Positions 8,918 through 20,467 of a DNA stretch of 26,733 nt are shown here, one piece after another (within the stretch, counting starts at the first letter, position 1; each line of letters opens with the position of its first letter). Both the position numbers and the translations under genes were made by a program. The notes beneath the pieces were generated by a model, which was given only the letters and a program-made list of their open reading frames with translations, was not told the origin of the DNA and made no database searches. This DNA is from an uncultured bacterium (GTDB taxonomy: Bacteria; Actinomycetota; Coriobacteriia; Coriobacteriales; Coriobacteriaceae): the NCBI GenBank assembly GCA_905214905.1, contig CAJMNK010000024.1, positions 1-26,733 of the forward strand, read 5' to 3'.

Positions 8918-10195
8918 TTAGGCGCTGTATTTGTTGGCCTCGCCAAAGGTGCCAGCCTCGACGATCCAGCCGTCCTTCATGATGACGTCCATGTTGTCGG
9001 TGTTGAGCACGTGGATGTCGGCGGCGACGTCACCGTTGACGACCAGCAGGTCGGCGCACTTGCCGGCCTCGATGGAACCGGTCTCGTCCTCGATGTGGCA
9101 CATCTTGGCACCGTTGAGGGTGGCACAGGTGATGGTCTCGACCGGGGTGAAGCCGATCTTGTCGACAAACTCGTACATCTCCTCGATGGAGCAGGTGCCG
9201 TACGGGGTGACGAAGGAGAAGGAGTCGGAGCCGATCGTCATGACGACGCCGCGCTTCTTGGCCTCGCGCAGGCAGTCGTAGTTGCGCTGCAGCTCCTTCT
9301 CGACCAGGGTGCCCTCGTACTTGTCGTGCAGCTCGGGGACGTAGACGGGCGGATAGGTGGCGTACCAGGTGGGCAGGAAGGCGATCGTCGGGGTGAAGAA
9401 GGTGCCCTGCTCGGCCATGAGGTCCATGGTGCGCTCATCGATATCGAAGCCGTGAATCAGCTGCTCGCAGCCAAAGCGAACGGAATCGTAGGCAGCGGCG
9501 TGGTTGTTGTAGCAGTGGCTCCACACGGGGATGCCGACCATCTTTGCCTCTTCGACCACGGCCTGGATCTCCTCGGAGCAGTAGTGCTGGTCGCGACCGG
9601 AGTCCCAGCGCCAGATGCCGCCACCGGTAGCCCAGATCTTGATGGCATCGGGGTTCTCGCGCAGGCGACGACGGACGGCCTTGCGCAGATCCCAAGGACC
9701 GTCGACCTGGTCGCCCCAGGGGTGCGATTCCTTGTTGAGCTGCTGGCTGCAGTGGTGGGAGTCGCCGTGGCCGGCAACGCGGCAGAAGCCGAGGCCGGTG
9801 GCCAGAACGCGCGGGCCCTTGAAGACGCCCTTGTCGATGCAGTCGCGGATCTGGATACCAAAGCGGCCGATCTCGCAGACGGTGGTGAGACCGTGGGTGA
9901 GGCAGTCGTAGGCCTGCTTGACGGCGACGGCCTGCTTCTCGAGGAGCGGCTGCATGACCCAGTCGGTGTCATCGTCGGTCAGGTTGCCCGAGAAGTGCAG
10001 GTGGGTGTCGATCAGGCCGGGAAGGACGGTCTTGCCGGCCGCGTCGATAACCTCAACGCCCTCGGGAAGGTCCTGCATGACACCGGCATACTCGATCTTG
10101 CCATTGTCGTCGACGAGAACGAGGGAGTTCTCGACCGGCTCGGCACCGGTACCGTCGATGAGCTTGCCGCCAACGATTGCATACTTAGTGGACAT
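8918..10195 (-). CDS. Metal-dependent amidohydrolase (imidazolonepropionase/prolidase-like)
   Basis: This 425-residue TIM-barrel amidohydrolase has the expected metal ligands in order: HLH (65-67, after VLPGLIDT), candidate carboxylated lysine K187 in AIKIWATGG, H227 in WSHCYNN, H248 in LIHGFD and D324 in GSDSF. A small beta domain is made of both termini, as usual in the family. Relatives hydrolyse cyclic amides or Xaa-Pro/Arg-type dipeptides; the substrate here is not visible. A perfect AGGAGG precedes ATG 10195. The amino-acid permease gene lies upstream on the same strand (131-base gap holding a hairpin), so uptake and hydrolysis of a nitrogen compound may be linked. Confidence 0.87.
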   Translation of the reverse strand: MSTKYAIVGGKLIDGTGAEPVENSLVLVDDNGKIEYAGVMQDLPEGVEVIDAAGKTVLPGLIDTHLHFSGNLTDDDTDWVMQPLLEKQAVAVKQAYDCLTHGLTTVCEIGRFGIQIRDCIDKGVFKGPRVLATGLGFCRVAGHGDSHHCSQQLNKESHPWGDQVDGPWDLRKAVRRRLRENPDAIKIWATGGGIWRWDSGRDQHYCSEEIQAVVEEAKMVGIPVWSHCYNNHAAAYDSVRFGCEQLIHGFDIDERTMDLMAEQGTFFTPTIAFLPTWYATYPPVYVPELHDKYEGTLVEKELQRNYDCLREAKKRGVVMTIGSDSFSFVTPYGTCSIEEMYEFVDKIGFTPVETITCATLNGAKMCHIEDETGSIEAGKCADLLVVNGDVAADIHVLNTDNMDVIMKDGWIVEAGTFGEANKYSA

Positions 10196-10205
10196 GGTTC
10201 CTCCT

Positions 10206-10249
10206 TATGGATCCATATAGTGGGCGAGGCCGCGTTGGGTTAAGGCCTC
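10206..10249 (-). promoter_or_regulatory. Leader of the amidohydrolase gene with two dyads
   Basis: A perfect 12-base palindrome TATGGATCCATA (10206-10217) abuts the ribosome site. A stem GAGGCC/GGCCTC spans 10226-10249. Both lie in the 5' leader. An operator role is possible but not shown. Confidence 0.25.
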
Positions 10250-10277
10250 ACAAAACTACCCAAGTGGTGCCGGGTTC

Positions 10278-10306
10278 GGTGCGCGGAAGAGAGGGTTCCG
10301 CGCACC
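10278..10306 (-). terminator. 11-bp perfect hairpin after the permease gene
   Basis: GGTGCGCGGAA pairs exactly with TTCCGCGCACC around a 7-base loop. No T-tract follows, so it is either a weak terminator or an mRNA 3'-end stabiliser. It sits 21 bases beyond the permease stop. Confidence 0.5.
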
Positions 10307-10326
10307 CGATCCGCCCCGGCTAGGCG

Positions 10327-11778
10327 TTATTTTTTGCGGGAATTGGTGAAGGCCATGAGGGCCAGGCCAATAGCCAGCCAGCCGATCACGATGCTCCACT
10401 CCACCATGTTGAGGGAGGCGGGAGAGAACGGGATCACGAGCAGGCCAATGATGGTGCCGCAGGCAACGATAGCGAGGCTGATGCCAAACTTGCCGCCGGG
10501 CACCTCGTAGGGACGAGGCAGGTCGGGCTCGGTGAAGCGCATGCGCAGGCAAGCGAGAGCGACCATGCCGCAGGAGAAGATGAAGGCGAGAGCCGACACG
10601 TTGGTCAGAGGGATGAGCATGTTCTTGCCCAGGAACGGACCGACGACGGTGATGACGCCCAGAACGACGCAGGCGAGCTTGGGAGCGCCGGACTTGGGAT
10701 CGACCTCGGCGAACTTCTCGGGCAGCTGGCCCTTGCGGCCCATGGCGAGCATGATGCGGCTCGTGGCGCCGTAGAAGGAGTTCATCGGGCCCATGGGTCC
10801 AAGCGTGGCAATGACGAGCATGGCCAGGTACAGGAGCATGTTGATGCCCTTGAGGCAGGCAAGCGCGGGAACCGGGCTCTTAACGAACTCATGCCAGTCG
10901 AGGATGGTGCCGAACGAGTAGATGCAGACCATGTAGAAGCCGCCTGCGGCCAGCAGGGCCAGGGAGATGATCTTGCCGAACTTGTTCCAGTTGAGGCCCT
11001 CGGCTGCTTCCTCAGCCTGCTGAGGAATGGTGTCGAAGCCGGCATAGAAGAACGGGGTCAGAACCAGGACCGAAACGATGCCTGCGAACAGGCTGGTGCC
11101 CTCGGTAGCAGGCTTGCCGCCGCCAGCACCGGTGACCTGGGAGAACACGGGCATGGCGTTGTCCGGCGAGCCGGTGAACAGCGAGACGCCCATGGCGAGC
11201 AGCATGCCGCAGAGCAGGGCCTTGGTCAGGAAGGCCTGCAGCTTGGCGGCTGAGCTGGCACCGCGGAAGTTGAGGAAGATGACGTAGACTGCAAAGCCGA
11301 GCGCGATCAGCGTCGGGAACAGGTAAACGTCGGCGCCCAGGATGGTATAGAGCTTGACGGCACGCAGCCACTCAAGACCGGGCAGGCTGCCGAACATCTC
11401 GGACACGAGGGTCGAGATGGCGATGGCCTCCCACGGGCACAGGATGCCGTTGCCCAGGGCCAGGAGCCAGCCGGTGATGTAGCTCATCGTACGGCCAAAG
11501 CTACGATCGACATACTCGACGATGCCGCCCGAGATGGGGATAGCAGCCGTGAGCTCACCGAAAACAGCTCCGACGGGCACGAGGAAGATTGCACCCAAGA
11601 GGAATGCGATCATAGCGGGAACGGGACCGCCGCCCACGACCATCCAGTCGCCGACCTGCAGAACCCAACCGGTACCGATGATGGCACCGAAACCGATGGT
11701 GAAGAAGTTCCAGAGCGAAAGCGTTTTCTTCATGCCGCCGTTGTCCTCGACTGCAACTTCTGCGTTCTTGTCCGCCAT
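10327..11778 (-). CDS. APC-superfamily amino acid permease
   Basis: This is a 483-residue membrane transporter with about twelve to thirteen hydrophobic segments. The first segment carries the conserved FTIGFGAIIGTGW substrate-binding unwound-helix motif of the amino acid-polyamine-organocation family. PVGAVFGELTAAIPISGG follows in helix 2-3, and FYAGFDTIPQQAEEA later. It most likely imports or exchanges an amino acid or amine by proton or counter-substrate coupling. ATG 11778 has AAGGAGGGG just upstream; a GTG at 11817 inside a leader hairpin is rejected as a start. The neighbouring amidohydrolase suggests a shared catabolic role. Confidence 0.88.
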   Translation of the reverse strand: MADKNAEVAVEDNGGMKKTLSLWNFFTIGFGAIIGTGWVLQVGDWMVVGGGPVPAMIAFLLGAIFLVPVGAVFGELTAAIPISGGIVEYVDRSFGRTMSYITGWLLALGNGILCPWEAIAISTLVSEMFGSLPGLEWLRAVKLYTILGADVYLFPTLIALGFAVYVIFLNFRGASSAAKLQAFLTKALLCGMLLAMGVSLFTGSPDNAMPVFSQVTGAGGGKPATEGTSLFAGIVSVLVLTPFFYAGFDTIPQQAEEAAEGLNWNKFGKIISLALLAAGGFYMVCIYSFGTILDWHEFVKSPVPALACLKGINMLLYLAMLVIATLGPMGPMNSFYGATSRIMLAMGRKGQLPEKFAEVDPKSGAPKLACVVLGVITVVGPFLGKNMLIPLTNVSALAFIFSCGMVALACLRMRFTEPDLPRPYEVPGGKFGISLAIVACGTIIGLLVIPFSPASLNMVEWSIVIGWLAIGLALMAFTNSRKK

Positions 11779-12133
11779 TGTTCCCCTCCTTTCCTTTTTG
11801 ACGCCCCCTGGCGTCACCCCTTGCGCGGTCCGTTTTGCCGCGCGCTTTTATTCCATGGCTTTAAGATACGGCCTTGGCGCAGCAGCGCCGCTCGCAGCTC
11901 GACCGAAGGCAGAACTGCAAAACGAGCGGCACCGTTTTTGGGACGAACGGCGGGAGACGTCATTCGTCCTGGACGCTTTCATCTTGTCTGCTTTTGAATA
12001 CCTGTTGCCGTGACGCTTGGCGCGCGGCGCGGCAACGTTCATACCATTTGTCAGGCTTTTGGCGCACATGCCCATGTGTCGTGCATCTTTTTATGTAGGA
12101 TAGACAAGTTACACATGAGGCAAGGTGATTCGA
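11779..12133. other. Divergent intergenic region (permease / C39-like gene)
   Basis: This 355-base region separates two divergent genes. On the permease side there are two hairpins in the leader: GACGCC/GGCGTC (about 11800-11815) and GCGCGG/CCGCGC (about 11824-11844). On the plus-strand side a perfect dyad CACATG-CC-CATGTG (12065-12078) lies 56 bases before the C39-like start and could be an operator. No gene was supported. Confidence 0.35.
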
Positions 12134-13135
12134 ATGGCATATGGATACAATGACGGCGACCAACGGCCACAAAGCGTGCGCCTTGCCGGCCGCACCACGC
12201 CAACGCCCAGAAGCACCTCCGACAACGACAACCCGCAGCGCCCCCAAGAGCAGCTCGGGGCTTCTTCGCGGCAACAAAGCCGTACCGTGCAGCAGTCAGA
12301 CCGAATGAGTACGAGCACACGCCAACGCCAGACCGACACATCGCAGCCACGCCGCTACGATCGCCGTAAGACCGACTACTACGTTAAGCGCTCCTTTTCG
12401 CGACCTCAACGCGATTGCGGCAATTCCGCCCCTCGCCCCGCGTCGCACACCACAAGTCACGCGCTTCCGGCCCGCCGCCTACGCCTTGCGTTTTGCTCCA
12501 TCGCCGCCTGCCTCGTCTTTGTGTTTTTGGGATCCTGTATCTCTCACGGATCAGCCGGTCTCGAGCCCACTGCCGAGGACAAGCTGCTTAAAGCTCCCGT
12601 CGCACCCGGTTACTCCTTTGCGTTCTCGACCCCACGCTCGCAGTGGCAGGCCGGCACCATGCCCCACATCTACCAAATTGACCCCGCATGGTCGGAGCTG
12701 CCCTATGCCGGTGGCACTATTCGCGAAAACGCTTGCGGTCCCACTTGCCTCACCATGGTCTATATCTTTAAGACCGGCCATACCGATAAGACGCCGGTCG
12801 ATATATGCGCACTGGCCGAAGCCGGCAACTACGCCCCCACTGGTGCCACCGAGTGGTCGTTTATGACAGGCGGTGCGTGGCAGCTGGGGCTCAACGGAAC
12901 ACAGCTCTATAACAATCGCGAATCGATTACCCAAGCACTTCGCTCGGGTGCGCCCGTCATCGCCGCAGTGCGCCCCGGTACGTTTACCAACGTAGGCCAC
13001 TACATCGTGCTCTACGGCATCGACGATGCCAACCAGATTGGCGTCTACGACCCCAACTCGGCCAGCCGCAGCGCCCGCCGCTGGGGCGTGGTGGAGGTCC
13101 TCAACGAAATCGAAGCCATGTGGGCCTACTACTAG
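12134..13135 (+). CDS. Membrane-anchored C39-like cysteine peptidase
   Basis: This 333-residue protein has an N-terminal cytoplasmic-like arm (1-115) that is rich in Gln, Arg, Thr and Ser and looks disordered. One hydrophobic segment (about 116-136) acts as signal anchor, and an external C39-like/papain-fold domain spans about 177-330. The catalytic Cys is likely C201 in NACGPTC, with H289 in VGHYIVL and D306 in VYDPNS. Such proteins cleave peptides or peptidoglycan-linked peptides outside the cell; the target is unknown. ATG 12134 has AAGGTG six bases upstream; a GTG at 12125 is the alternative. It is monocistronic and convergent with the carbamate kinase gene. Confidence 0.82.
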   Translation: MAYGYNDGDQRPQSVRLAGRTTPTPRSTSDNDNPQRPQEQLGASSRQQSRTVQQSDRMSTSTRQRQTDTSQPRRYDRRKTDYYVKRSFSRPQRDCGNSAPRPASHTTSHALPARRLRLAFCSIAACLVFVFLGSCISHGSAGLEPTAEDKLLKAPVAPGYSFAFSTPRSQWQAGTMPHIYQIDPAWSELPYAGGTIRENACGPTCLTMVYIFKTGHTDKTPVDICALAEAGNYAPTGATEWSFMTGGAWQLGLNGTQLYNNRESITQALRSGAPVIAAVRPGTFTNVGHYIVLYGIDDANQIGVYDPNSASRSARRWGVVEVLNEIEAMWAYY

Positions 13136-13215
13136 TCATTGGGGACAGACTTAAATGAGTAGTCGTTGGAGACGTTCTTGTTTAACTAGTCGTTTAAGAA
13201 CGTCCCCAATGACTA
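13133..13215. repeat. Palindrome with 27-nt internal period at the end of the C39-like gene
   Basis: TAGTCATTGGGGAC (13133-13146, overlapping the stop codon) is the exact reverse complement of 13202-13215. A near copy, TAGTCGTTGGAGAC, starts at 13160, and TAGTCG recurs at 13187, giving a 27-base period. An inner pairing GACGTTCTT/AAGAACGTC (13171-13179 with 13196-13204) overlaps the outer one, so two folds compete. It resembles a REP-like palindromic unit. Confidence 0.7.
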
Positions 13216-13224
13216 CCCGGAATG

Positions 13225-13287
13225 AGAATGGATAATCTCCCACTTTTGGCCTGTACGCAGGCTCAAAGTGGGAGATTATCCACTCTC
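13225..13287. repeat. Large two-stage palindrome
   Basis: A 17-bp perfect arm (13230-13246 with 13265-13281) encloses a two-base internal loop and an inner stem GCCTG/CAGGC around TACG. Outer GAGA/TCTC extends it. It lies between convergent genes and has no T-tract. Confidence 0.75.
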
Positions 13288-13341
13288 GTGATTTGGGCGC
13301 GGCGCGCAGCACTCCTCATGAACAGCGACCTCAATAGCAAA

Positions 13342-13371
13342 AGCCCCGCAGTCGGAGCGGACTGCGGGGCT
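13342..13371 (-). terminator. Terminator of the carbamate kinase gene
   Basis: AGCCCCGCAGTC pairs with GACTGCGGGGCT and the minus strand continues TTTTGCTATTG. It is a strong intrinsic terminator 66 bases past the stop. Confidence 0.85.
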
Positions 13372-13436
13372 CATGAAGAGAGGCTAGTTTGTAGGCGCTT
13401 TGCCTGGCGCCCACGAGAGAGGCAACAGAGTAGAGA

Positions 13437-14399
13437 CTACTCGTGGATGCGGGTACCGGAGAGGCCGGCCATGGTCTCGGCAGCCTTGTCCAGAGCGCCG
13501 ATGATGCAGGTGCGGCCCTTGCGGGAGCGGGCGAACTTGATGGCGGCGCGGACCTTGGGCTCCATGGAGCCCTTGCCGAACTGACCCTCGTCGGCCAGAC
13601 GCTCGGCCTCGTCGGCGGTGAGGTCCTCGAGCTCCTCCTGGTTGGGCTTGCCAAAGTTGATGGCGACATGCTCAACGGCGGTCAGCAGGAACAGAACGTC
13701 GGCGTCGCAGTCCTCAGCCAGCAGCTCGCCGCCCAGGTCCTTGTCGATGACGGCGGGAACGCCCTTGTAGCAGCCCTTGTTCTCGTAGTCGCGGACGACG
13801 GGGATGCCGCCGCCACCGCAGGCGATGACGATGAACTCGTTGTCGAGCAGGTTGAGGATGGAGTCGGCCTCGACGATCTTCTTGGGATCGGGGGAGGCGA
13901 CGACGCGACGCCAGCCGCGGCCGGAATCCTCGACGAAGACCTTGGAGGGATCCTCGGCCATGAACTCCTTGGCCTGCTCCTCGGTGTAGAAGGGGCCGAT
14001 CGGCTTGGTCGGGTTCTTGAACGCGGGATCGTCGGGATCGCACTCGATCTGGGTGACGACGGTGGCGGCGTGCCAACGCTTATAGCGCTTGTGCATCTCG
14101 CGGCCGATGCCCTGCTGCAGGTGGTAGCCGATGTAGCCCTGGGACATGGCGCCGCACTCGGGCAGCGGCATCTCGGGGGTGCCGATGGCATCGTGGGCAG
14201 CAGCGAAGGCGTTCTGGATCATGCCGACCTGCGGGCCGTTGCCGTGGGTGATGATGATCTCGTTGCCCTGCTCGATAAGACCAAGGAGAGCGTGGGCGGT
14301 GTTGCTCACGGCCTCGATCTGCTCGACGGGGTTGTTGCCGAGGGCGTTGCCGCCGAGGGCGACGACAATACGATCGGGCTTGCCAAGAGGCTTAGACAT
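13437..14399 (-). CDS. arcC: Carbamate kinase
   Basis: This 320-residue protein of the amino acid kinase fold makes ATP from carbamoyl phosphate and ADP (or the reverse). Family signatures are present: VVALGGNALG near the N-terminus, HGNGPQVG, VTQIECDPDDPAF, CGGGGIPVV, VIDKDLGGELLAEDCDAD and FLLTAVEHVAINFGKP, then FGKGSMEPKV. The length matches ArcC. ATG 14399 is preceded by AAAGGATT; a more upstream start (14435) is unlikely. No ornithine or other carbamoyltransferase is adjacent, so the source of carbamoyl phosphate must be encoded elsewhere. Confidence 0.93.
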   Translation of the reverse strand: MSKPLGKPDRIVVALGGNALGNNPVEQIEAVSNTAHALLGLIEQGNEIIITHGNGPQVGMIQNAFAAAHDAIGTPEMPLPECGAMSQGYIGYHLQQGIGREMHKRYKRWHAATVVTQIECDPDDPAFKNPTKPIGPFYTEEQAKEFMAEDPSKVFVEDSGRGWRRVVASPDPKKIVEADSILNLLDNEFIVIACGGGGIPVVRDYENKGCYKGVPAVIDKDLGGELLAEDCDADVLFLLTAVEHVAINFGKPNQEELEDLTADEAERLADEGQFGKGSMEPKVRAAIKFARSRKGRTCIIGALDKAAETMAGLSGTRIHE

Positions 14400-14762
14400 T
14401 GCTGGAATCCTTTCTGTAAAAGGCCTACAACCCATTAATAACCCGCGTCCGTGCGATACGCGAGTTTATTAAGGTTTATATTCTCTTTATCGCTCATTTT
14501 ATTCATTTTGAAAATACCTAAGCGGCGAACGGTCGATTTTACCCGCTCAGCGTAAAGAAGCCCAGTTCAGGCATATCTACGCCATTTACGTGCAACTTTA
14601 TTTAAATAGAGCAGGGATTAGACCAGATTATGCAAACTATATCTTTGCTAAACACAAAACGGACAGCGCAATATCTTACTCGCACTATACGCGATTCTAT
14701 ACATTAATTTGACGAGTATGCACCCCTGCAAAAACATGGGGCTTTTCATCCAACATAAGGGA
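14400..14762. other. AT-rich intergenic region upstream of arcC
   Basis: This 363-base stretch is clearly more AT-rich than the genes around it. It holds the arcC leader (a small CGCGT/ACGCG hairpin at 14444-14462) and a TATAAA on the minus strand at 14475-14480 that could be a -10 element, though no good -35 was seen. No gene is supported. Confidence 0.3.
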
Positions 14763-14765
14763 TAG

Positions 14766-14984
14766 CCGATCGCGCTTCACCCCGCGGCAAGCGACTGCGA
14801 GTTCGCAGTATGGAACTTTACCGTCGGCTTCTGCATGAACGCTGCCGACGCCCTTTCGCTCCTGCGCGCCCAAGCAGCCGAGAACGCTAACGGCGCCACT
14901 GTCAACCTGGCCACCCTCAACAACGGCGCCGCCAGCCTTTTCGCAAAGTACCGTGCTGGTTCGCTGGCTTTGAGGCCTAAGTGA
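14766..14984 (+). pseudogene. Probable gene remnant, 3' end only
   Basis: An open plus-strand frame starts right after a stop at 14763 and ends with TGA at 14982. It reads as balanced, protein-like sequence (for example LSLLRAQAAENANGATVNLA, then FAKYRAG) but has no ribosome site or good start; the first ATG (14835) would give only 49 residues. The base composition fits the host, unlike the flanks. The family was not recognised. It may be the tail of a gene lost when the neighbouring ATPase gene arrived. Confidence 0.35.
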
Positions 14985-14990
14985 GCTTTG

Positions 14991-15110
14991 CTATTTGCCA
15001 ATTTTTGTATGATTTGGGTCAAATCTATTTGTCAATTTTTGTATGATTTGGGTCAAATCTATTTGTCAATTTTTGTATGATTAGGGGCAAATCTATTTGC
15101 CAATTTTTGT
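14991..15110. repeat. 34-nt tandem direct repeats with dyads (3.5 copies)
   Basis: Units begin at 14991, 15025, 15059 and 15093 with an exact 34-base period; the fourth is partial. Each contains CAATTTTTGTATG and the dyad ATTTG-GGT-CAAAT (15012-15024, 15046-15058, degenerate at 15080-15092). CAAAT-CT-ATTTG spans each junction. On the minus strand each unit shows TTGACA. The array ends about 15 bases before the ATPase start, so an operator or iteron-like role is plausible. Confidence 0.85.
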
Positions 15111-15125
15111 CAATGAGGTGTTTTA

Positions 15126-16487
15126 ATGCTACGCCGCAAGGTCACTGATAGGCTTTTGAGCTGGAAGAATAACTCCCATAAGGCCCTGCTTGTTACCGGT
15201 GCGCGTCAGATTGGCAAGAGCTATGCGATTCGCGCGTTTGGAAAGAGCAACTACGCTTCGTATTATGAGGTCAATCTGCTACTTGATGCCGAGGCAAGAG
15301 ACGTACTTGTTGGCGCTAAGAACTCCATTGACTTCATCAACCGTGTGGCCCTTCTTGCGGATGCACCGCTTGTTGAAGGAGACACGCTTATCTTCGTCGA
15401 TGAGATTCAGGAGTATCCGCAGATCGTTACACTTATGAAGGCGCTGGTCGAGGACGGACGCTTTAGCTATGTCTTCTCGGGGTCTATGCTTGGGACTGAG
15501 TTTAAGGGGATCTCTTCTTTCCCGGTGGGGTATGTCGAGCACATTGTTATGCGGCCAATGGATTTTGAAGAGTTTTGTTGGGCAAACAGCATCAGCGAGA
15601 ATGTGCTTGCAGACATCCGCAGCTGCCTTGTCGAGAGGCGTCCCGTCGAAAATTTTATTCATGAGGCGATGCTCAAAAACTTTAGAGCTTATATCGTTTG
15701 CGGCGGCATGCCGGAGGTCGTTCAGAACTATATCGATTCGGGCTATTCGCTCGTGAGAACGCGTGAGCTTCAAATTCAGCTAGTCGATCAGTACAAAAGC
15801 GATATCTCTAAATATGCATCGACTCGAGCGTTTAACGTTCGCTCCATTTTCGAGCAAATTCCCGTTCAGCTTGAGGCGGAGTCCCATCGCTTTATCGTCT
15901 CGTCTCTAGGCGAGGGAGCTCGTCTTCAAAAATACGAGCAGGATTTCCTATGGCTGGTGAACGCAGGCGTTGGATTGATGGTCCCCCAGGTGACGGAGGC
16001 ACGAAGTCCTCTCAAGAGGACGGAGAAAACGACGGCCTTTAAACTATACGAGTCCGATACAGGTATGCTCGCATCGCGGTATCCCGGCAGCACGGCACGC
16101 GCCGTCTACCTTGACATGAAAACCCCCAACCTCGGCGGCCTCTATGAGAACGTGGTCGCACAGGAACTCGTTGCCCTCGGAGCAGATACGTGGTACCACC
16201 AAACGCGTGAGGTCGGTGAAGTCGACTTTGTAATCGAAGGTGCCCGCGGGCATGTTGTCCCAATCGAAGTCAAATCGGGCAAGAAAGTTCGAGCACATGC
16301 AGCCCTCGACCGTTTGATGAGTGTGGGCGAGTACAAAATTCCCGAGGCCGTTGTGCTGAGCCACGAAAACCTTTGTAAAGAGGGCAAGATCCTTTACGTT
16401 CCAATCTATATGACATTCTGTCTCGATGAGTTTATGGAAAAGGACGACCCCAACAACGATTTCTCGTTTGCACCCATATCTCTCTAG
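15126..16487 (+). CDS. AAA ATPase with DUF4143 / nuclease-like C-terminal domain
   Basis: This 453-residue protein of the widespread ATP-binding, DUF4143 family begins with an AAA_14-type ATPase domain. Walker A is GARQIGKS (25-32), Walker B is LIFVDEIQ (88-95) and FSGS (117-120) is the sensor. The C-terminal region (about 225-450) carries D367, E381 and K383 in VDFVIE and PIEVKSGK, a PD-(D/E)XK-like arrangement. The cellular role of this family is not established. GAGG precedes ATG 15126. Codon use is less GC-rich than in neighbours, and the gene stands between a repeat array and hairpin repeats, which suggests acquisition by transfer. Confidence 0.85.
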   Translation: MLRRKVTDRLLSWKNNSHKALLVTGARQIGKSYAIRAFGKSNYASYYEVNLLLDAEARDVLVGAKNSIDFINRVALLADAPLVEGDTLIFVDEIQEYPQIVTLMKALVEDGRFSYVFSGSMLGTEFKGISSFPVGYVEHIVMRPMDFEEFCWANSISENVLADIRSCLVERRPVENFIHEAMLKNFRAYIVCGGMPEVVQNYIDSGYSLVRTRELQIQLVDQYKSDISKYASTRAFNVRSIFEQIPVQLEAESHRFIVSSLGEGARLQKYEQDFLWLVNAGVGLMVPQVTEARSPLKRTEKTTAFKLYESDTGMLASRYPGSTARAVYLDMKTPNLGGLYENVVAQELVALGADTWYHQTREVGEVDFVIEGARGHVVPIEVKSGKKVRAHAALDRLMSVGEYKIPEAVVLSHENLCKEGKILYVPIYMTFCLDEFMEKDDPNNDFSFAPISL

Positions 16488-16509
16488 GTCATCTGAGTCC
16501 GCAAGCCAG

Positions 16510-16735
16510 CCCCCACGCCCAAAGTACTGCGCCTTTCGCGCCAAAGGCGCGAAACAGCAAGGGGATAGAAGGCAGCGACAACCAACTCCCCCACTATGCC
16601 CAAAGTGCTGCGATGTTTCGCGCAAAGCGCGAAACAGCACTGGGGCAGCAGAAGGCCACAATCAGCTAGCCCTCCATGCCCAAAGTGGCGCGTGGTTTCG
16701 CGGCCACGCCGCGAAACAGCGACCGGGACAAGGCA
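16510..16735. repeat. Three ~80-nt repeats, each with a TTTCGCG hairpin
   Basis: Each unit starts with GCCCAAAGT (16517, 16598, 16678) and carries a perfect hairpin: 16534-16554, 16616-16634 and 16696-16716. All begin TTTCGCG and end CGCGAAACAGC. The inner bases differ between units (GCC/GGC, GC/GC, GGC/GCC), yet pairing is kept on both arms. The second unit extends the stem with GTGCTG/CAGCAC. Confidence 0.85.
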
Positions 16736-16787
16736 CCCCCACAGCCACGTCCTTCATTCAGCCCCACAATCCGAGGACGTAGTCGTA

Positions 16788-16917
16788 GCAGGATCTGAGG
16801 GCTAACCTTCGCGGACACTCCGCAGGACGAAAGAACCCCCGCCGCACGTAGTGAACTGCGCAGCGGGGGTTCTTTCATGTCCGAGGACGTCCGCGAAGGT
16901 TAGCCCTCAGATCCTGC
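16788..16917. repeat. 130-bp palindrome: 29-bp perfect inverted repeat around an inner terminator
   Basis: Positions 16788-16816 are the exact reverse complement of 16889-16917. Inside, AAAGAACCCCCGC (16830-16842) pairs with GCGGGGGTTCTTT (16863-16875), a terminator-like hairpin that can serve both converging genes. GAGGACGT occurs at 16773 and 16883. It starts 10 bases beyond the nifJ stop. Confidence 0.85.
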
Positions 16918-16927
16918 GGTGGGAGAC

Positions 16928-20467
<3,540 letters not shown>

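Larger units (their letters stand above)
16488..16927. other. Repeat-filled convergent intergenic region
   Basis: These 440 bases lie between the ATPase gene and nifJ, which converge. They are almost fully occupied by three ~80-base hairpin repeats and a 130-base palindrome, both listed separately. No gene is supported. Confidence 0.6.

Noticed and set aside
8870..10243. A 457-residue plus-strand frame opposite the amidohydrolase
   Set aside because: Same reason: low-complexity composition, no domain, complete overlap with a real gene.
12551..13000. 149-residue minus-strand frame inside the C39-like gene
   Set aside because: Antisense shadow of a gene with clear catalytic motifs.
13443..14438. 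A 331-residue plus-strand frame opposite carbamate kinase
   Set aside because: Shadow of arcC, with no ribosome site and biased composition.
14991..15110. Possible CRISPR array
   Set aside because: Repeats are contiguous with no unique spacers, and no cas genes are near.
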